In this document: one piece after another, positions 1 to 9,520 of the stretch
How the letters are laid out: every line of letters begins with the position of its first letter
Numbering within the stretch: the stretch's first letter is position 1
From: Amanita rubescens
Lineage: Eukaryota; Basidiomycota; Agaricomycetes; Agaricales; Amanitaceae
Length of the DNA stretch: 64,000 bases
NCBI GenBank assembly: GCA_015039365.1
Contig: WION01000097.1
Span: forward strand, 62,001-126,000
Reading direction: 5' to 3'
Position numbers and translations under genes: made by a program
Notes under the pieces: model-generated
Databases searched by the model: none
What the model saw: the letters and a program-made list of their open reading frames with translations, nothing else
Told to the model about the DNA's origin: nothing

Positions 1-1839
1 CTCGAAAACCCGTCCACGAACGACCAAAATTGTCGAGGTCATCCATGAATACAGGGACGCCAGCGGTGCCAAGCTGAATTTCTGATTCGTCCATGCCATC
101 GATGTCCAAGTTCACAGCCCGGGACTCCAGTTGTTGAGAGCTGCGGATGGCATCATACAGATCAACCACATTTGCGGGATTCCCCGGGATTCCAGTATCA
201 CGAGTCATAACAGTGAACATGGTATGGCTATTCATCCCCCTGGGGCATTGAGTGCTGACCATCAAGACCGACAGCTTGTTATCATTTGCATCCTCGATTA
301 CGGGATGCCCAGAAGATGACGGAGGTTCCCCGTTTGTTTCTTTATGGGAGGTAGAGCCAGTACTTCCCCCATTTGCAGAAACTGCGGGCATCGCTCGTAC
401 TTCTTTTTCTTTACCTTTACGCAAGGTATAGACGATACCCTGCGCATTGGCAGCAGCAATTAGGTCCTGGAAATGCACGTCGGTCTGCTCCGGCATGGTA
501 ATCGGCGAGCTAAGCGTCGAGTGTGCATACATTTCAAACTCAGGTCCCAAATCTGACGTTATCGATATGGATTGAGGTCATGAGTAAACAAAAGTGTGAA
601 GGTCCTACTTGCAAAGGTCCTGAACGCATCCACAGGTGCAACATCTACAAGCAACCGATCAGCATTGGTGTTGATGACTGCAAGATCGCGCACCTCCGTC
701 TAGAGAATGGCAGGGGTATGGGCAACCCCTCACCCTTCATGGAGGGTTTGGTGGAGGGTAGGGGTAAGGGTTGGAGCCTGTCTACCCCTCCCAACCCCTC
801 CCTATAAGGATTAACCCTTCATACCCCTGGGACCACAGCCACCAAAGACTTCAAAAAGAATGATATGCACCCAGATAAGATTAAACTGGCTATGCTCAAT
901 GATAATAATATAGTTTTATCTTCAATGAGGAACAAACAAAGAACACTAACAAAGGGCATACATGTAAGTATGGTTAAATTAAGAAGATGAAGGGAAATAA
1001 AGCACCTACTACACTAATGTAATGTAATGTTCAATGGCATGTAATCCCTCACTAATCCTAGACATTCTTCAAATGGGAATGGAATAATTGGGTATGTCTG
1101 TACAGCCATGTGACTTCAAACTGACTTGGAGGATATGTACCTTAGTCATTGAAGTATTCAATGAGTGAATGCTCATACATATCTATCAATATAAATGGAA
1201 GTGTGTATGACAACAGCATTGTTACAATACAAAGTAGTTAGTTGCTTTTGCAATATGTAACTTCAAAATAATAGCCGTGAGTCCCTAACATTCAATGCCT
1301 AATATTAGTCAGAGGTTGACAGGTAATGGCAATTTGTTAGAGCTTGGCTAATGACTTATGGTGTTGAGTCAAATCATTGGGTATTTAATATTGCCAACCT
1401 CCTGAATGATACATATATACATAGATAGAGCCTTCAATAATTATAGAGCACATATGTAGGTGTTGTAAAAAAGGCACCCATTGCCAAGGTTGGGGCACAT
1501 TGTACTAATGGGAAACATGTCACCAGTGGCAGTAGAGCCTGGTTGGTCACTTTTAGCACCTTATATATATATCATGATACATATGTCACATATCACAGTG
1601 CCATATGATAATGAAGTAGTACCACTACTGATAACCCTTTGGGTCAAACCCTGGGGTATTTTTGTACCCTTGTACCCTTGGGCAACCCCTTGTGTACCCC
1701 TAGGGTTTTGAGGGGTAAACCCTCCACCCCTGGCCAAGGGTGAGGGTTTTGGGGGGTAAGGGTAAGGGTTGGGCTCTGAAAACCCTGGGGTTACCCCTGC
1801 CATTCCCTACCTCCGTCGACACCGTCTTGTTCATTGGTG
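1..1839 (-). pseudogene. Unknown minus-strand gene split by a hAT element, running off the left edge
   Basis: Reading leftwards, an exon starts near 1839 (after an acceptor at 1840-1841) and is cut by the element at 701-1809. It resumes at 700-609, followed by a 56-nt intron (553-608, GTAGGA...CAG) and an open exon from 552 to position 1. The frame is continuous across both the intron and the element once one copy of the 8-bp target duplication is removed. The last exon encodes about 184 residues with no stop, including the stretches MPEQTDVHFQDLIAAA and VNLDIDGMDESEIQL. A further exon may lie near 1905-1960. I do not recognise a family. The insertion adds stops, so the copy is probably inactive unless the element is spliced out. 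Confidence 0.55.
701..1809. mobile_element. Non-autonomous hAT transposon with perfect 8-bp target duplication
   Basis: The ends are 18-bp terminal inverted repeats, TAGRGAATGGCAGGGGTA, differing at one base between the ends. Both begin with the hAT consensus YARNG. The element is flanked by direct 8-bp copies of CCTCCGTC at 693-700 and 1810-1817, which is the hAT target length. The 1109-bp body has no transposase-like frame. The subterminal 80-150 bp on each side are crowded with GGGGTAAGGG-type runs that resemble telomere repeats. It sits inside an exon of the minus-strand gene. Superfamily assignment rests on the end sequence and duplication length only. Confidence 0.85.
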
Positions 1840-2090
1840 CTAGTGAGGTCAATTACGTCTAACAACAGAGATGGTAAGTTTCTCTGCCCACAAAAAGAAT
1901 CAACGTATCTCAACCTGCTTCTGGTTCTCCAGCAATAGCGTCTGCAGCTGAATCTAGAACTAAGAAGCAGTGGCATATGTGTTTCAGTCACCTACTGGCT
2001 TCGTCTGGCGCCATCGTTGACGTCACTGACTGGATGTTCCCCGTGTTGCCTAACCGCAGGGTTATGCTGCGGACAAGAGCGGGTAGATCT

Positions 2091-2229
2091 GTTACCTACC
2101 AGTGTCGAGGGTGGAATCTATGAAGGAAGGAGGATGAGCGTTCATCGCCTGACGCTCAATGAGTTACCTACCAGTGTCGAGGGTTGAATCTGCGGAGGAT
2201 GGAGGGCGAGTGTTTGTCGCCTGACGCTC
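2091..2229. repeat. Two tandem 72-bp units
   Basis: Units start at 2091 and 2163 with the same GTTACCTACCAGTGTCGAGG and both end in CGCCTGACGCTC. They differ by several substitutions and the second is a few bases shorter. They lie between the disrupted gene and the retrotransposon. No function is evident. Confidence 0.8.
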
Positions 2230-2278
2230 TCCTCGTCTTTGCATGATCGGCACCATGGCTTCGTCTCTATTGAGCGGG

Positions 2279-2707
2279 TGTTACGTTTGTTCGTTCACTG
2301 ACAAGTCAAGCCTATCAGGTACCGTAGGTTCCTCAAGGGAGTTCCGGCACTTAAGAACGTTCAAAGTATAAGAGTGTTATCGGATAAGTCCTCAAGGGAA
2401 CTTAGACGATAACGAGACAGATTTTGACTGTTAAAACTAGACTGAGGTCTAGTCGTATATTTGCGTGATTTATATAGTACAAAGTACATACGCAAATATG
2501 GTAAGTATATACACATGTGATAATGGAAACGGTTACATGTGATAATGAAACGGTTAACATGTGAAAACGACATACATGTGATAAAAGTAATTGACATATG
2601 ATAAACGATGAATGTTCCGGAAGGAACACATATGCAAATAATGAAATAGGAGGAATGACATAGATGATAAAATAAGAAAAGATAGGCCATGACGTACGTT
2701 TGTAACA
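2279..2707 (-). repeat. 3' LTR of the chromovirus
   Basis: 429 bp, matching 10347-10775 base for base at a constant offset of 8068. It carries the same TATA box (minus strand, 2468-2476), the same putative R start (2442) and the same U3 repeat block. Confidence 0.95.
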
Positions 2708-2722
2708 TAGCCCTTCTCCTAC
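2708..2722 (-). promoter_or_regulatory. Polypurine tract for plus-strand priming
   Basis: The minus strand reads GTAGGAGAAGGGCTA directly before the 3' LTR, a purine-rich run in the position expected of the plus-strand primer. The last three bases break the run. Confidence 0.7.
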
Positions 2723-2764
2723 ATACGAAGTCCAATATTCACCGAATATTGAAATAATTTGTGA

Positions 2765-4975
2765 CTACGTGTCACGGTTGTGTTCGGCGTCGCTATCATA
2801 GGTGTAAGAGTCTTCGTTTCCTTGCCAAGGGTGACGACGGCGACGGCGGTTATCGGTAAGACGTTCTTGAAGAGTTGGTCGTTCTTCTCGTGTATTCGAG
2901 GCGGTTATAGTGGCAACATGTCGTGTCGACTGTCCTCGCGTGGATTGGCCTCGACGGTTTCCAAGGTTTCGTCGTGATGGTGGAGGTCCAGTAGTAGTAG
3001 TAGTGAAGCGGTTGCCTGGAGGACGAGTATTTGTCCCTCGTCGTCTTCTTTCGATAAGCGGGGAAGGTTCGCCTTGTTCGAGTTGGGCGGAATCGATAGT
3101 AGTAGCGGGCGAAGCGGTAGAGATTCGTCTTTCAGGGATTTGTTCAAACGGGGTGGGCAGCGATGATTGTGTCATGGCGTCTGGATAAGTGGGAGGCGGG
3201 GTTTCCTCATGCACCGGTTCTCGGCGTATTTCTCGTCGTCGATGGTGTTCGGTAGTGTGATGCGGGGCTCCGCACATGTAACAACCTTGAGTTCCAGGGA
3301 TGTCTTCTCCCTCGAAGGCTAGGTTATTCGGTTCGAATGATACCAGTCGTTCGGCTGAGGGATCAGGTCCGTGCAAGTGAAAGATGGTGCGACGTGTCGG
3401 GTTTTCAAGGATAGGGACATCGCGTCCTTCAATTGTATGTCCTGTTTGAAGTGCGATGACGGCGGCGTCTTGGTATTCGTTACTGGCATTGGGTCTGTTA
3501 GGGTTACGATCATGCCTCCACACGAGATTGTTAATCGTCGTTTGTAGTTGTCGTAATATAGTTACGTCCCAACCATCAGGGGTCATCATCGGGTTGAGTC
3601 GGTCACTAAGGGTTCGAATTCGTTCGAACGTGGCATTGACGGGAGTGCGGGGAAATACAGGGCGTCCGTGCATCCAGGCCATGCCGGTGTCTAAAGCGGG
3701 TTGTCGTGTCGGTTGGATGAAATGGTGACGATGTCCGGCGGTGGTAAGACGGGTTGCTTCTTCGAGGTATACGTCTCCTCGTAGATCACAAAACCAATGA
3801 ATATTATTCCAGATCATCAAAGTGATCCAGCGGTTGTGTTGCGGTTCTCGGAACCGACGGGTGAGATTAATGATGACGTTGACGAGGGCCATCAGATCAG
3901 GGCGAACATATCTATTCAAGATGAACAGATAGTTGTTGGCAAAGGTCCAGGACGTGAACAACGTCCAGATTCTGTAAAAGGCTCGTCGTATTATCGGATC
4001 GACGAAGGAGGGGATGGCGTAATGCGTCAAGATGACGTTTATGGTGGGAATGTCGGGTGCGGGTACGTTAAAGTTGTCGTCATTGACTGAGGCGTGCTGG
4101 AAATAGAACCTAGGAATAGGTCCTTCGGCAGGGAGTCTAGGTACTGGGCTCATTGATCGAGCGTGGGTTTCCCTCATTAAATCCAACGGGGTGTAAAGGG
4201 GCCTTGGCGATGGAGTGTCTTCTGGGAAGACAATAGGGATCGAGATGGGATTAACGAGTCTTTCATTGATCTCATCGTCGGTGATGGCGTTAGCGGTGAC
4301 AACATCAAGTTCGGCGGCGACAGCATTAGCAGCAGCAGAGATGGCGGCAGTGGTTGCAGCATTAGTGGCGGCAATGGTCCTTGCTCTTTCAAGGTAGTTG
4401 TTTACGAGTTCTTCGTCGATGGGAGGAATTCCCATAGTAAAGGCGGTGGTGTTAAACATAAGTAGTCCTTCTCGCATGATCCGGATATCTTCAGGGGTAG
4501 TATCGGGACGTGGTCCGCGTGCGTAGGTGATGACCATTTGGTCTCTGGTGGCGAATACTTGAGCTACCATTTCCTGCATCTCAAGTGACACAGGAGTATT
4601 AGGGGGAATAGCGTTCCCCATATCTGTGACGTTTCGCATTAGTTCTTCTATCGTAGAAGCGTTCGATGATGGGAAGGTATAGGATGAGTCAGAAGATGAA
4701 GAATCTTCATTTCGGGGTACGAATTCCTCGTCAGAAGGAATTATAGGGAACCATTCTGTGCCGATGGATGTATAATGTAACATACAGGTAGGAGGAGGAA
4801 TTGGCAATGGCGTGGGCGATTCCTCTCTGGAAGGGGTCGGAGGGATGGTTTCCTCGACGACCGTTGAAGTGGCTGGAGTAGCAGCGGCGGATAGGTTATC
4901 AATGGGGGAGGACATGGTTTCAAGAACGGCGTTTTCGTGATTTACGAGTAGTGGGGATAATTGCTGTAATTCCAT
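2765..4975 (-). CDS. Third retrotransposon ORF with CCHH zinc-knuckle-like motif
   Basis: The 736-residue protein starts inside the end of pol (about 56-nt overlap, different frame) and ends 58 bp before the 3' LTR. Residues 1-115 are Pro/Ser/Thr-rich and acidic. An Ala-rich helical stretch follows at about 190-230. A Trp/Phe-rich, probably helical region lies around 310-420. Near 570 is CYMCGAPHHTTEHH, which keeps the retroviral knuckle spacing C-X2-C-X4-H-X4 but ends in His instead of Cys. The C-terminal 150 residues are Arg/Gly/Thr-rich and basic. There is no signal peptide or clear membrane anchor, so an envelope role is not supported. The mix of a helical core, a knuckle and a basic tail resembles a second Gag-like nucleic-acid-binding protein. 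I know of no named family. Confidence 0.85.
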   Translation of the reverse strand: MELQQLSPLLVNHENAVLETMSSPIDNLSAAATPATSTVVEETIPPTPSREESPTPLPIPPPTCMLHYTSIGTEWFPIIPSDEEFVPRNEDSSSSDSSYTFPSSNASTIEELMRNVTDMGNAIPPNTPVSLEMQEMVAQVFATRDQMVITYARGPRPDTTPEDIRIMREGLLMFNTTAFTMGIPPIDEELVNNYLERARTIAATNAATTAAISAAANAVAAELDVVTANAITDDEINERLVNPISIPIVFPEDTPSPRPLYTPLDLMRETHARSMSPVPRLPAEGPIPRFYFQHASVNDDNFNVPAPDIPTINVILTHYAIPSFVDPIIRRAFYRIWTLFTSWTFANNYLFILNRYVRPDLMALVNVIINLTRRFREPQHNRWITLMIWNNIHWFCDLRGDVYLEEATRLTTAGHRHHFIQPTRQPALDTGMAWMHGRPVFPRTPVNATFERIRTLSDRLNPMMTPDGWDVTILRQLQTTINNLVWRHDRNPNRPNASNEYQDAAVIALQTGHTIEGRDVPILENPTRRTIFHLHGPDPSAERLVSFEPNNLAFEGEDIPGTQGCYMCGAPHHTTEHHRRREIRREPVHEETPPPTYPDAMTQSSLPTPFEQIPERRISTASPATTIDSAQLEQGEPSPLIERRRRGTNTRPPGNRFTTTTTGPPPSRRNLGNRRGQSTRGQSTRHVATITASNTREERPTLQERLTDNRRRRRHPWQGNEDSYTYDSDAEHNRDT

Positions 4976-7900
4976 GTTGTTCTTTATATTCGTTTAAGGT
5001 CTCCTCGGAGTGTTCTAAGTTTTCCTCGGTTTCCCATGAATTGTCAGATGTCGGATAACCTTTCCATTTGACTAAAAATTGCCATTGGTTTCCTTTTCTT
5101 CGGTGCGAGACAATCGTCTCGATTTCGTATTCTTCTTTGTTATCTATAAGGTCTGGGGTTGGTCTAGTAAAGTTTGGACCATGTGTTTCGTTTTCATGAT
5201 AAGGGGTAAGGAGTGAAACATGAAAAACGGGGTGAATCTTCCATCTTGGGGGAAGTTCAAGTTTAGCGGTGACAGGTCCTAAGATCTTTTCGATCTTGAA
5301 CGGTCCTTCTCGTCTAGGCGAGAATTTTCTTATTTGTCCAGTTTTCAGGTTTCGTGAGTCTAGCCATACCAAGTCTCCTTCTTTAAATGCGGGAGATTTC
5401 CCTTTGACACGTTGAGTCATTAGCTGTCTGGCTAATTCGTGTGCGGCGAGAGCTTCGTCTCGTATTTGTGTTAAGACCTTGAAGCGGTCTTCAGCAGCGG
5501 GTACGTTGATTCGCGGAAATGCTGTGGGGATAGCCACAGGCTCTATTCCGAACATGATTTCAAACGGCGTCATCTTGGTAGATTGATGTATCCGTTGATT
5601 GTGCGCGAATTCTGCTAATGGCAGGTGATCTTTCCACTGTTTTGGATGATCAACGCAGTATAACCGGAGGTAGGTTTCTAGCTCCTGATTGAGTCGTTCC
5701 GATTCTCCGTCAGTTTGTGGGTGAAAGGCGGTCGACTTTCTATGGTTAATTCCGAAGATCTTGCAGATTTCTTCGAAAACTTTAGAGGTAAATTGTGGTC
5801 CTCTATCAGAGATGAGGGTTGTCGGTAACCCGTATCGTTTATAAACATCGTTAATGTAAGAGTTGGCGGTATCCATAGCGGTAAAAGATTTTTTGCATGG
5901 TATGAATATTACGCCCTTTGTTAAGCCTTGATCGACCACGGTCAAAACAGAATCAAAACCGTCGATAATTGGCAGATCTGTGATGAAGTCCATTGAAACT
6001 TGTTCGAATGGGCGTGTGGCGTGGGATTTAATAGGCATCAAACCCGGTGTGATCGGATGTGTATTAACCTTCATTTGTTGACATAAGGCACAGCCTTCGA
6101 CCCATTTAGATACGGTCGTTGTCATTCCAGGCCAATAATAGTCGCGGCGGATAAGCTCTAGTGTCTTCAATCGTCCAGGGTGACCCATAATTACGGGGTC
6201 GTGATGTGACTTGATTATTTCGTTTCGTAATTCTTCGTTTTGAGGAACATAAACGCGTCCTTGATAACGAATGATGTTGTTATCGTTCTTCCAGTCATTA
6301 AACTTTGATCGGAGGGGTAATTTTCCGTGTTTGAGACCGTCGATTACAACTTTAGCAAATTTATCTTGTGGCAATAATTCGGTGATTTTGTCTGCCCAAG
6401 ATACATTGATCGCGGCGATTACCATGTCATCAGAGATCATGGTTTGTGGGATTTCTTTTGCTTTTGCCTCTTCTTCGTTAATATGGTCAGGGCGTCTCGA
6501 TAAAGCGTCTGCCTGAATAAGTTTTGATCCAGGGACATGTTCTAACTTGATATCGAACTCCGTGATTTCTTGCCACCAGCGTGATTGTCTGGTGGTCATC
6601 TTCTGCGGATGTTTGTAATATGATAAATTCTTATGATCGCAGTGGATCATAATCGTATGTGGGCTTCCTTTAAGAAGGTGTCTCCAGGTTTCAAACGCTT
6701 TCTTTATTGCTAATAACTCGCGATCGTATACTTGATATCTTTGTTCGGTATCGCTTAACCGATGACTGATAAATCCGCATGGGTGCAGTTCTCCATCAGA
6801 TCCCCGTTGTTTCAGGACGGCTCCTACCGCCCAGTTTGACGCATCGGTCTCTAATAAAAATGGTTTCGTTGGATCTGGCATAACTAGAACCGGTTCTTCT
6901 AGGAATTTCTCCTTTAACGTGTCAAATGCTTTCTGACATTCTGCATCCCATCGGAAGGGAACTGTTTTCTTCGTAAGTTCCGTGAGCGGAGCTACTATTT
7001 CGGCGTAATTTCCTATAAATTTCCTGTAAAAGTTCGCGAACCCTAGAAATGACCGTATTTGTTTAACAGTTTTCGGTTCGGGCCATTTGCTGATTCCAGC
7101 GAGTTTCACGGGGTCCATCATGATCTTTCCTTCTTTAACGATCATCCCAAGGAATTCGACTTCCTTGGCGACGAATTTACATTTTTCCAGTTTCAGGAAC
7201 AGATCGTTTTCTTTCAGCCGTTGCAAGACTTGCTTAGTGCGCTTCCTCGTTTCTTCCTCGTTCGCTCCATATATCAACATATCGTCAATATAGACGACTA
7301 GCCATCCTTCGGCTATCATGTCACGGAAGTATTCGTTCATCATCGTTTGAAATGTTGACGGTGAATTGCATAATCCAAAGAGCATTACAGTAGGTTCGAA
7401 GAGACCACGGTTCGTTGTGAACGCGGCTTTCCATTCGTCGCCTTTCTTTATTCGCACATTGTTGTAACCCCATCGGAGGTCTAACTTGGAGAAGTATTTT
7501 GCTTTTCTTAGTTTTAATAATAAGTCGGATACTAAAGGAAGGGGATAGGCATTCCGTTTCGTCCAGCTATTGATGTATCGGTAATCTTGGCAGGGTCTCA
7601 ACTCTCCTTTTTCTTTTTTTGCAACGTAAAAGAAAGGAGACACTTGCGGAGATTGTGATGGTCGAATATAACCTTTTTTGAGTTGTTTGTCGACCCATTC
7701 ATTCATTAGCTGTTCTTCATGGATTGATAACGGGTAGTTCTTCGCCACTTTAGGTTTAAACCCTTCTTTCAGATCTATCGCATGATCCCATTGTCGTGAG
7801 ATGGGAAATCGTTCTGACGTCTGTTTATCAAAAACTCTTTTCCATTTGTCATATTCAGGGGGTAATTCTACTTTCGTAGATTTATCTTCGTGTTCCTGTG

Positions 7901-8516
7901 CGAGCGCTTGAGACGCTGATGTTTTCGCTTGGATCCAAAGGTGATCAGTCTCGAGATCTTCGTCCTCATCTGCGTTCAATTCTTCTTCTTTTTGGATATA
8001 CCGAAGGTACATTTCGGTTTCTTCGTCATAATCAAACGTAGTTTCTTCTTCCGGGTCGATCTTCCTTTCGTCGGGGAATCTAACTGTTCCTTCAGACCAA
8101 TCTATTCTGGGGTTGATTTCTCGGAGCCAAGGTAATCCTAGTATCAGTCGTTGATCGCCTAGTCGTGTGACATAAAACCAGTCTTTAAACCGGTTGTTTT
8201 CGATGTTATAGCTTATCTGGATTTTATACCGTATATCTCCAGACTTGTTATTTGTTCCGTCCACATTTCGCACTGGGATGGGTTTCTTTAAGCGAGTGAT
8301 TTCGTTCCAATTGACGAGTGAGCTATCGACGAATTTTCCTTGTGCGCCTGAGTCGATAAGGGCTTTGGTTTCAGCGGTTTTTAGATTCGAACATTTGGTA
8401 ATGGGAACGGTGATTTTATTTCTGGATATAGAAGATACTGTTACACCATTTATACGTAGTTGTTCGTCTTCAGAGACGACGGACGCTGATTCATCGTCGT
8501 CTCGTTCTAAAAACCC
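4920..8516 (-). CDS. pol: Pol polyprotein: protease, RT, RNase H, integrase, chromodomain
   Basis: The frame is open from the slippery site at 8516 to the stop at 4920, about 1198 codons, with no start codon of its own needed. In order: an aspartic protease with ALIDSGAQG near 8355; reverse transcriptase with the active-site motif YIDD near 7285; RNase H with ETDASNWAVG near 6835; an integrase H-H-C-C zinc domain ending in CALCQQ near 6085; and the integrase triad seen as MDFITDLP, ISDRGPQF and TDGESERLNQ (about 5985, 5810, 5705). A C-terminal chromodomain with FLVKWKGYPTSDNSWE lies near 5020. All key catalytic residues are present. The chromodomain places the element among the chromoviruses and should direct integration towards modified histones. 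Confidence 0.95.
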   Translation of the reverse strand, partial: GFLERDDDESASVVSEDEQLRINGVTVSSISRNKITVPITKCSNLKTAETKALIDSGAQGKFVDSSLVNWNEITRLKKPIPVRNVDGTNNKSGDIRYKIQISYNIENNRFKDWFYVTRLGDQRLILGLPWLREINPRIDWSEGTVRFPDERKIDPEEETTFDYDEETEMYLRYIQKEEELNADEDEDLETDHLWIQAKTSASQALAQEHEDKSTKVELPPEYDKWKRVFDKQTSERFPISRQWDHAIDLKEGFKPKVAKNYPLSIHEEQLMNEWVDKQLKKGYIRPSQSPQVSPFFYVAKKEKGELRPCQDYRYINSWTKRNAYPLPLVSDLLLKLRKAKYFSKLDLRWGYNNVRIKKGDEWKAAFTTNRGLFEPTVMLFGLCNSPSTFQTMMNEYFRDMIAEGWLVVYIDDMLIYGANEEETRKRTKQVLQRLKENDLFLKLEKCKFVAKEVEFLGMIVKEGKIMMDPVKLAGISKWPEPKTVKQIRSFLGFANFYRKFIGNYAEIVAPLTELTKKTVPFRWDAECQKAFDTLKEKFLEEPVLVMPDPTKPFLLETDASNWAVGAVLKQRGSDGELHPCGFISHRLSDTEQRYQVYDRELLAIKKAFETWRHLLKGSPHTIMIHCDHKNLSYYKHPQKMTTRQSRWWQEITEFDIKLEHVPGSKLIQADALSRRPDHINEEEAKAKEIPQTMISDDMVIAAINVSWADKITELLPQDKFAKVVIDGLKHGKLPLRSKFNDWKNDNNIIRYQGRVYVPQNEELRNEIIKSHHDPVIMGHPGRLKTLELIRRDYYWPGMTTTVSKWVEGCALCQQMKVNTHPITPGLMPIKSHATRPFEQVSMDFITDLPIIDGFDSVLTVVDQGLTKGVIFIPCKKSFTAMDTANSYINDVYKRYGLPTTLISDRGPQFTSKVFEEICKIFGINHRKSTAFHPQTDGESERLNQELETYLRLYCVDHPKQWKDHLPLAEFAHNQRIHQSTKMTPFEIMFGIEPVAIPTAFPRINVPAAEDRFKVLTQIRDEALAAHELARQLMTQRVKGKSPAFKEGDLVWLDSRNLKTGQIRKFSPRREGPFKIEKILGPVTAKLELPPRWKIHPVFHVSLLTPYHENETHGPNFTRPTPDLIDNKEEYEIETIVSHRRKGNQWQFLVKWKGYPTSDNSWETEENLEHSEETLNEYKEQHGITAIIPTTRKSRKRRS

Positions 8517-9520
8517 TTTTTGTTCAATTTTCGGCGGGCACTACGTGGTAATGTTTTCGCCATTTCTCGTATGACGGCAATTCTCTGATCTTCGTCGTTT
8601 TCACTGTTGGATTCTTCACTTGACGAGCCACTGTCGTCTTCATCGCTATCCGCATTCAGCGCTCTGATTTTTTTTCCTTTTCCTTTCCCTTTGTTGCGGT
8701 TATTATTTCGGCCGCGTGGTTTTCCTCGAAATTGTCCTCTAGGGGCTGCCCTTCCTCGTGAATTCCCAAGGTTTTGTCGTTTCTTTTTGGGATTAGGGCA
8801 GTCCGAGATTAAATGTCCTGTTTTTCCGCATCCATAGCATACAGCGGTTTTTACCCATTCCATGGAGGTTTCAGCAATCTGCATTTGTCGCGCTTGTCGG
8901 TTTAATTCTAGTACAGCCTCGTCGACTTCCATTTTGTCATCAAACTCTTTTACTTGGCCAAAAGTGGAGAATAAGGTGTTCGCCACTTCTATGTCAAGGA
9001 TACGAGTTCGTAATGATTTATAGGTTGTCGGGGCACCTCCTAGTCGTAGTTTTTCTCGTAAAGTGTTTGGTAATCCTAAAACTAGGAGATGACATTTCGT
9101 CGTATCGTCAGTGATTTTGGCTAGATTGATGTCTCGATCGACGCGCGCAATATATTGATTAATTGATTGCTTTGGGAGTTTTCTCCATGTGAGTAATCTG
9201 TGCATGGCTAGTCCTGCTTCGTCCACTTGTCCCCAATCTTCTTTCAGTTCTTTAATAAAAGCGTCATAGTTGGCATATTTCGTCGTTTCGGCGTCATATT
9301 CAGTTATTTTGTTGTCGCGCCATTGTTGAGCGTTGCCATCAATATGATACATAATGAACTGTATCTTATCTTGAGCATCCGTCATTTTATTCATTTTCAT
9401 GAATAATTCGGCTTTCGCTATGAACGGATTGAGATATTTTCGATCTCCTTCGAACGGTTTAGGAGGTTTGATCTTCGGTAGATCTGACCTTGGTTCGGTC
9501 CGGGGTCCTGATCCACTCAT
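8507..9520 (-). CDS. gag: Gag, from its first AUG
   Basis: The first AUG of the predicted transcript is at 9520 (MSGSGPRTEP) and gives 337 residues. The capsid-like retrotransposon Gag domain follows, with KPFEGDRKYLNPFIAKAELF and a conserved QW pair. Near the C-terminus is a standard CCHC knuckle, CYGCGKTGHLISDC, then an Arg/Gly-rich basic stretch and an acidic Ser-rich tail. The stop at 8507-8509 sits directly after a -1 slippery site. The frame stays open for a further 263 codons upstream, listed separately. Confidence 0.92.
   Translation of the reverse strand: MSGSGPRTEPRSDLPKIKPPKPFEGDRKYLNPFIAKAELFMKMNKMTDAQDKIQFIMYHIDGNAQQWRDNKITEYDAETTKYANYDAFIKELKEDWGQVDEAGLAMHRLLTWRKLPKQSINQYIARVDRDINLAKITDDTTKCHLLVLGLPNTLREKLRLGGAPTTYKSLRTRILDIEVANTLFSTFGQVKEFDDKMEVDEAVLELNRQARQMQIAETSMEWVKTAVCYGCGKTGHLISDCPNPKKKRQNLGNSRGRAAPRGQFRGKPRGRNNNRNKGKGKGKKIRALNADSDEDDSGSSSEESNSENDEDQRIAVIREMAKTLPRSARRKLNKKGF
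8510..8516 (-). promoter_or_regulatory. -1 ribosomal frameshift site between gag and pol
   Basis: The minus strand reads AAG GGT TTT TAG in the Gag frame. G GGT TTT is a textbook X XXY YYZ heptamer placed directly before the Gag stop. Slipping one base back gives GGG TTT TTA and enters the open pol frame. I did not identify the downstream stimulatory structure. Confidence 0.8.

Noticed and set aside
2361..2735. Minus-strand frames within both LTRs
   Set aside because: They lie in U3, upstream of the predicted transcript start, and are duplicated only because the LTRs are. No coding signal.
2765..4975. Retroviral envelope identity for ORF3
   Set aside because: No signal peptide, transmembrane anchor or cleavage site. 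The knuckle and basic tail fit a nucleic-acid-binding protein better.
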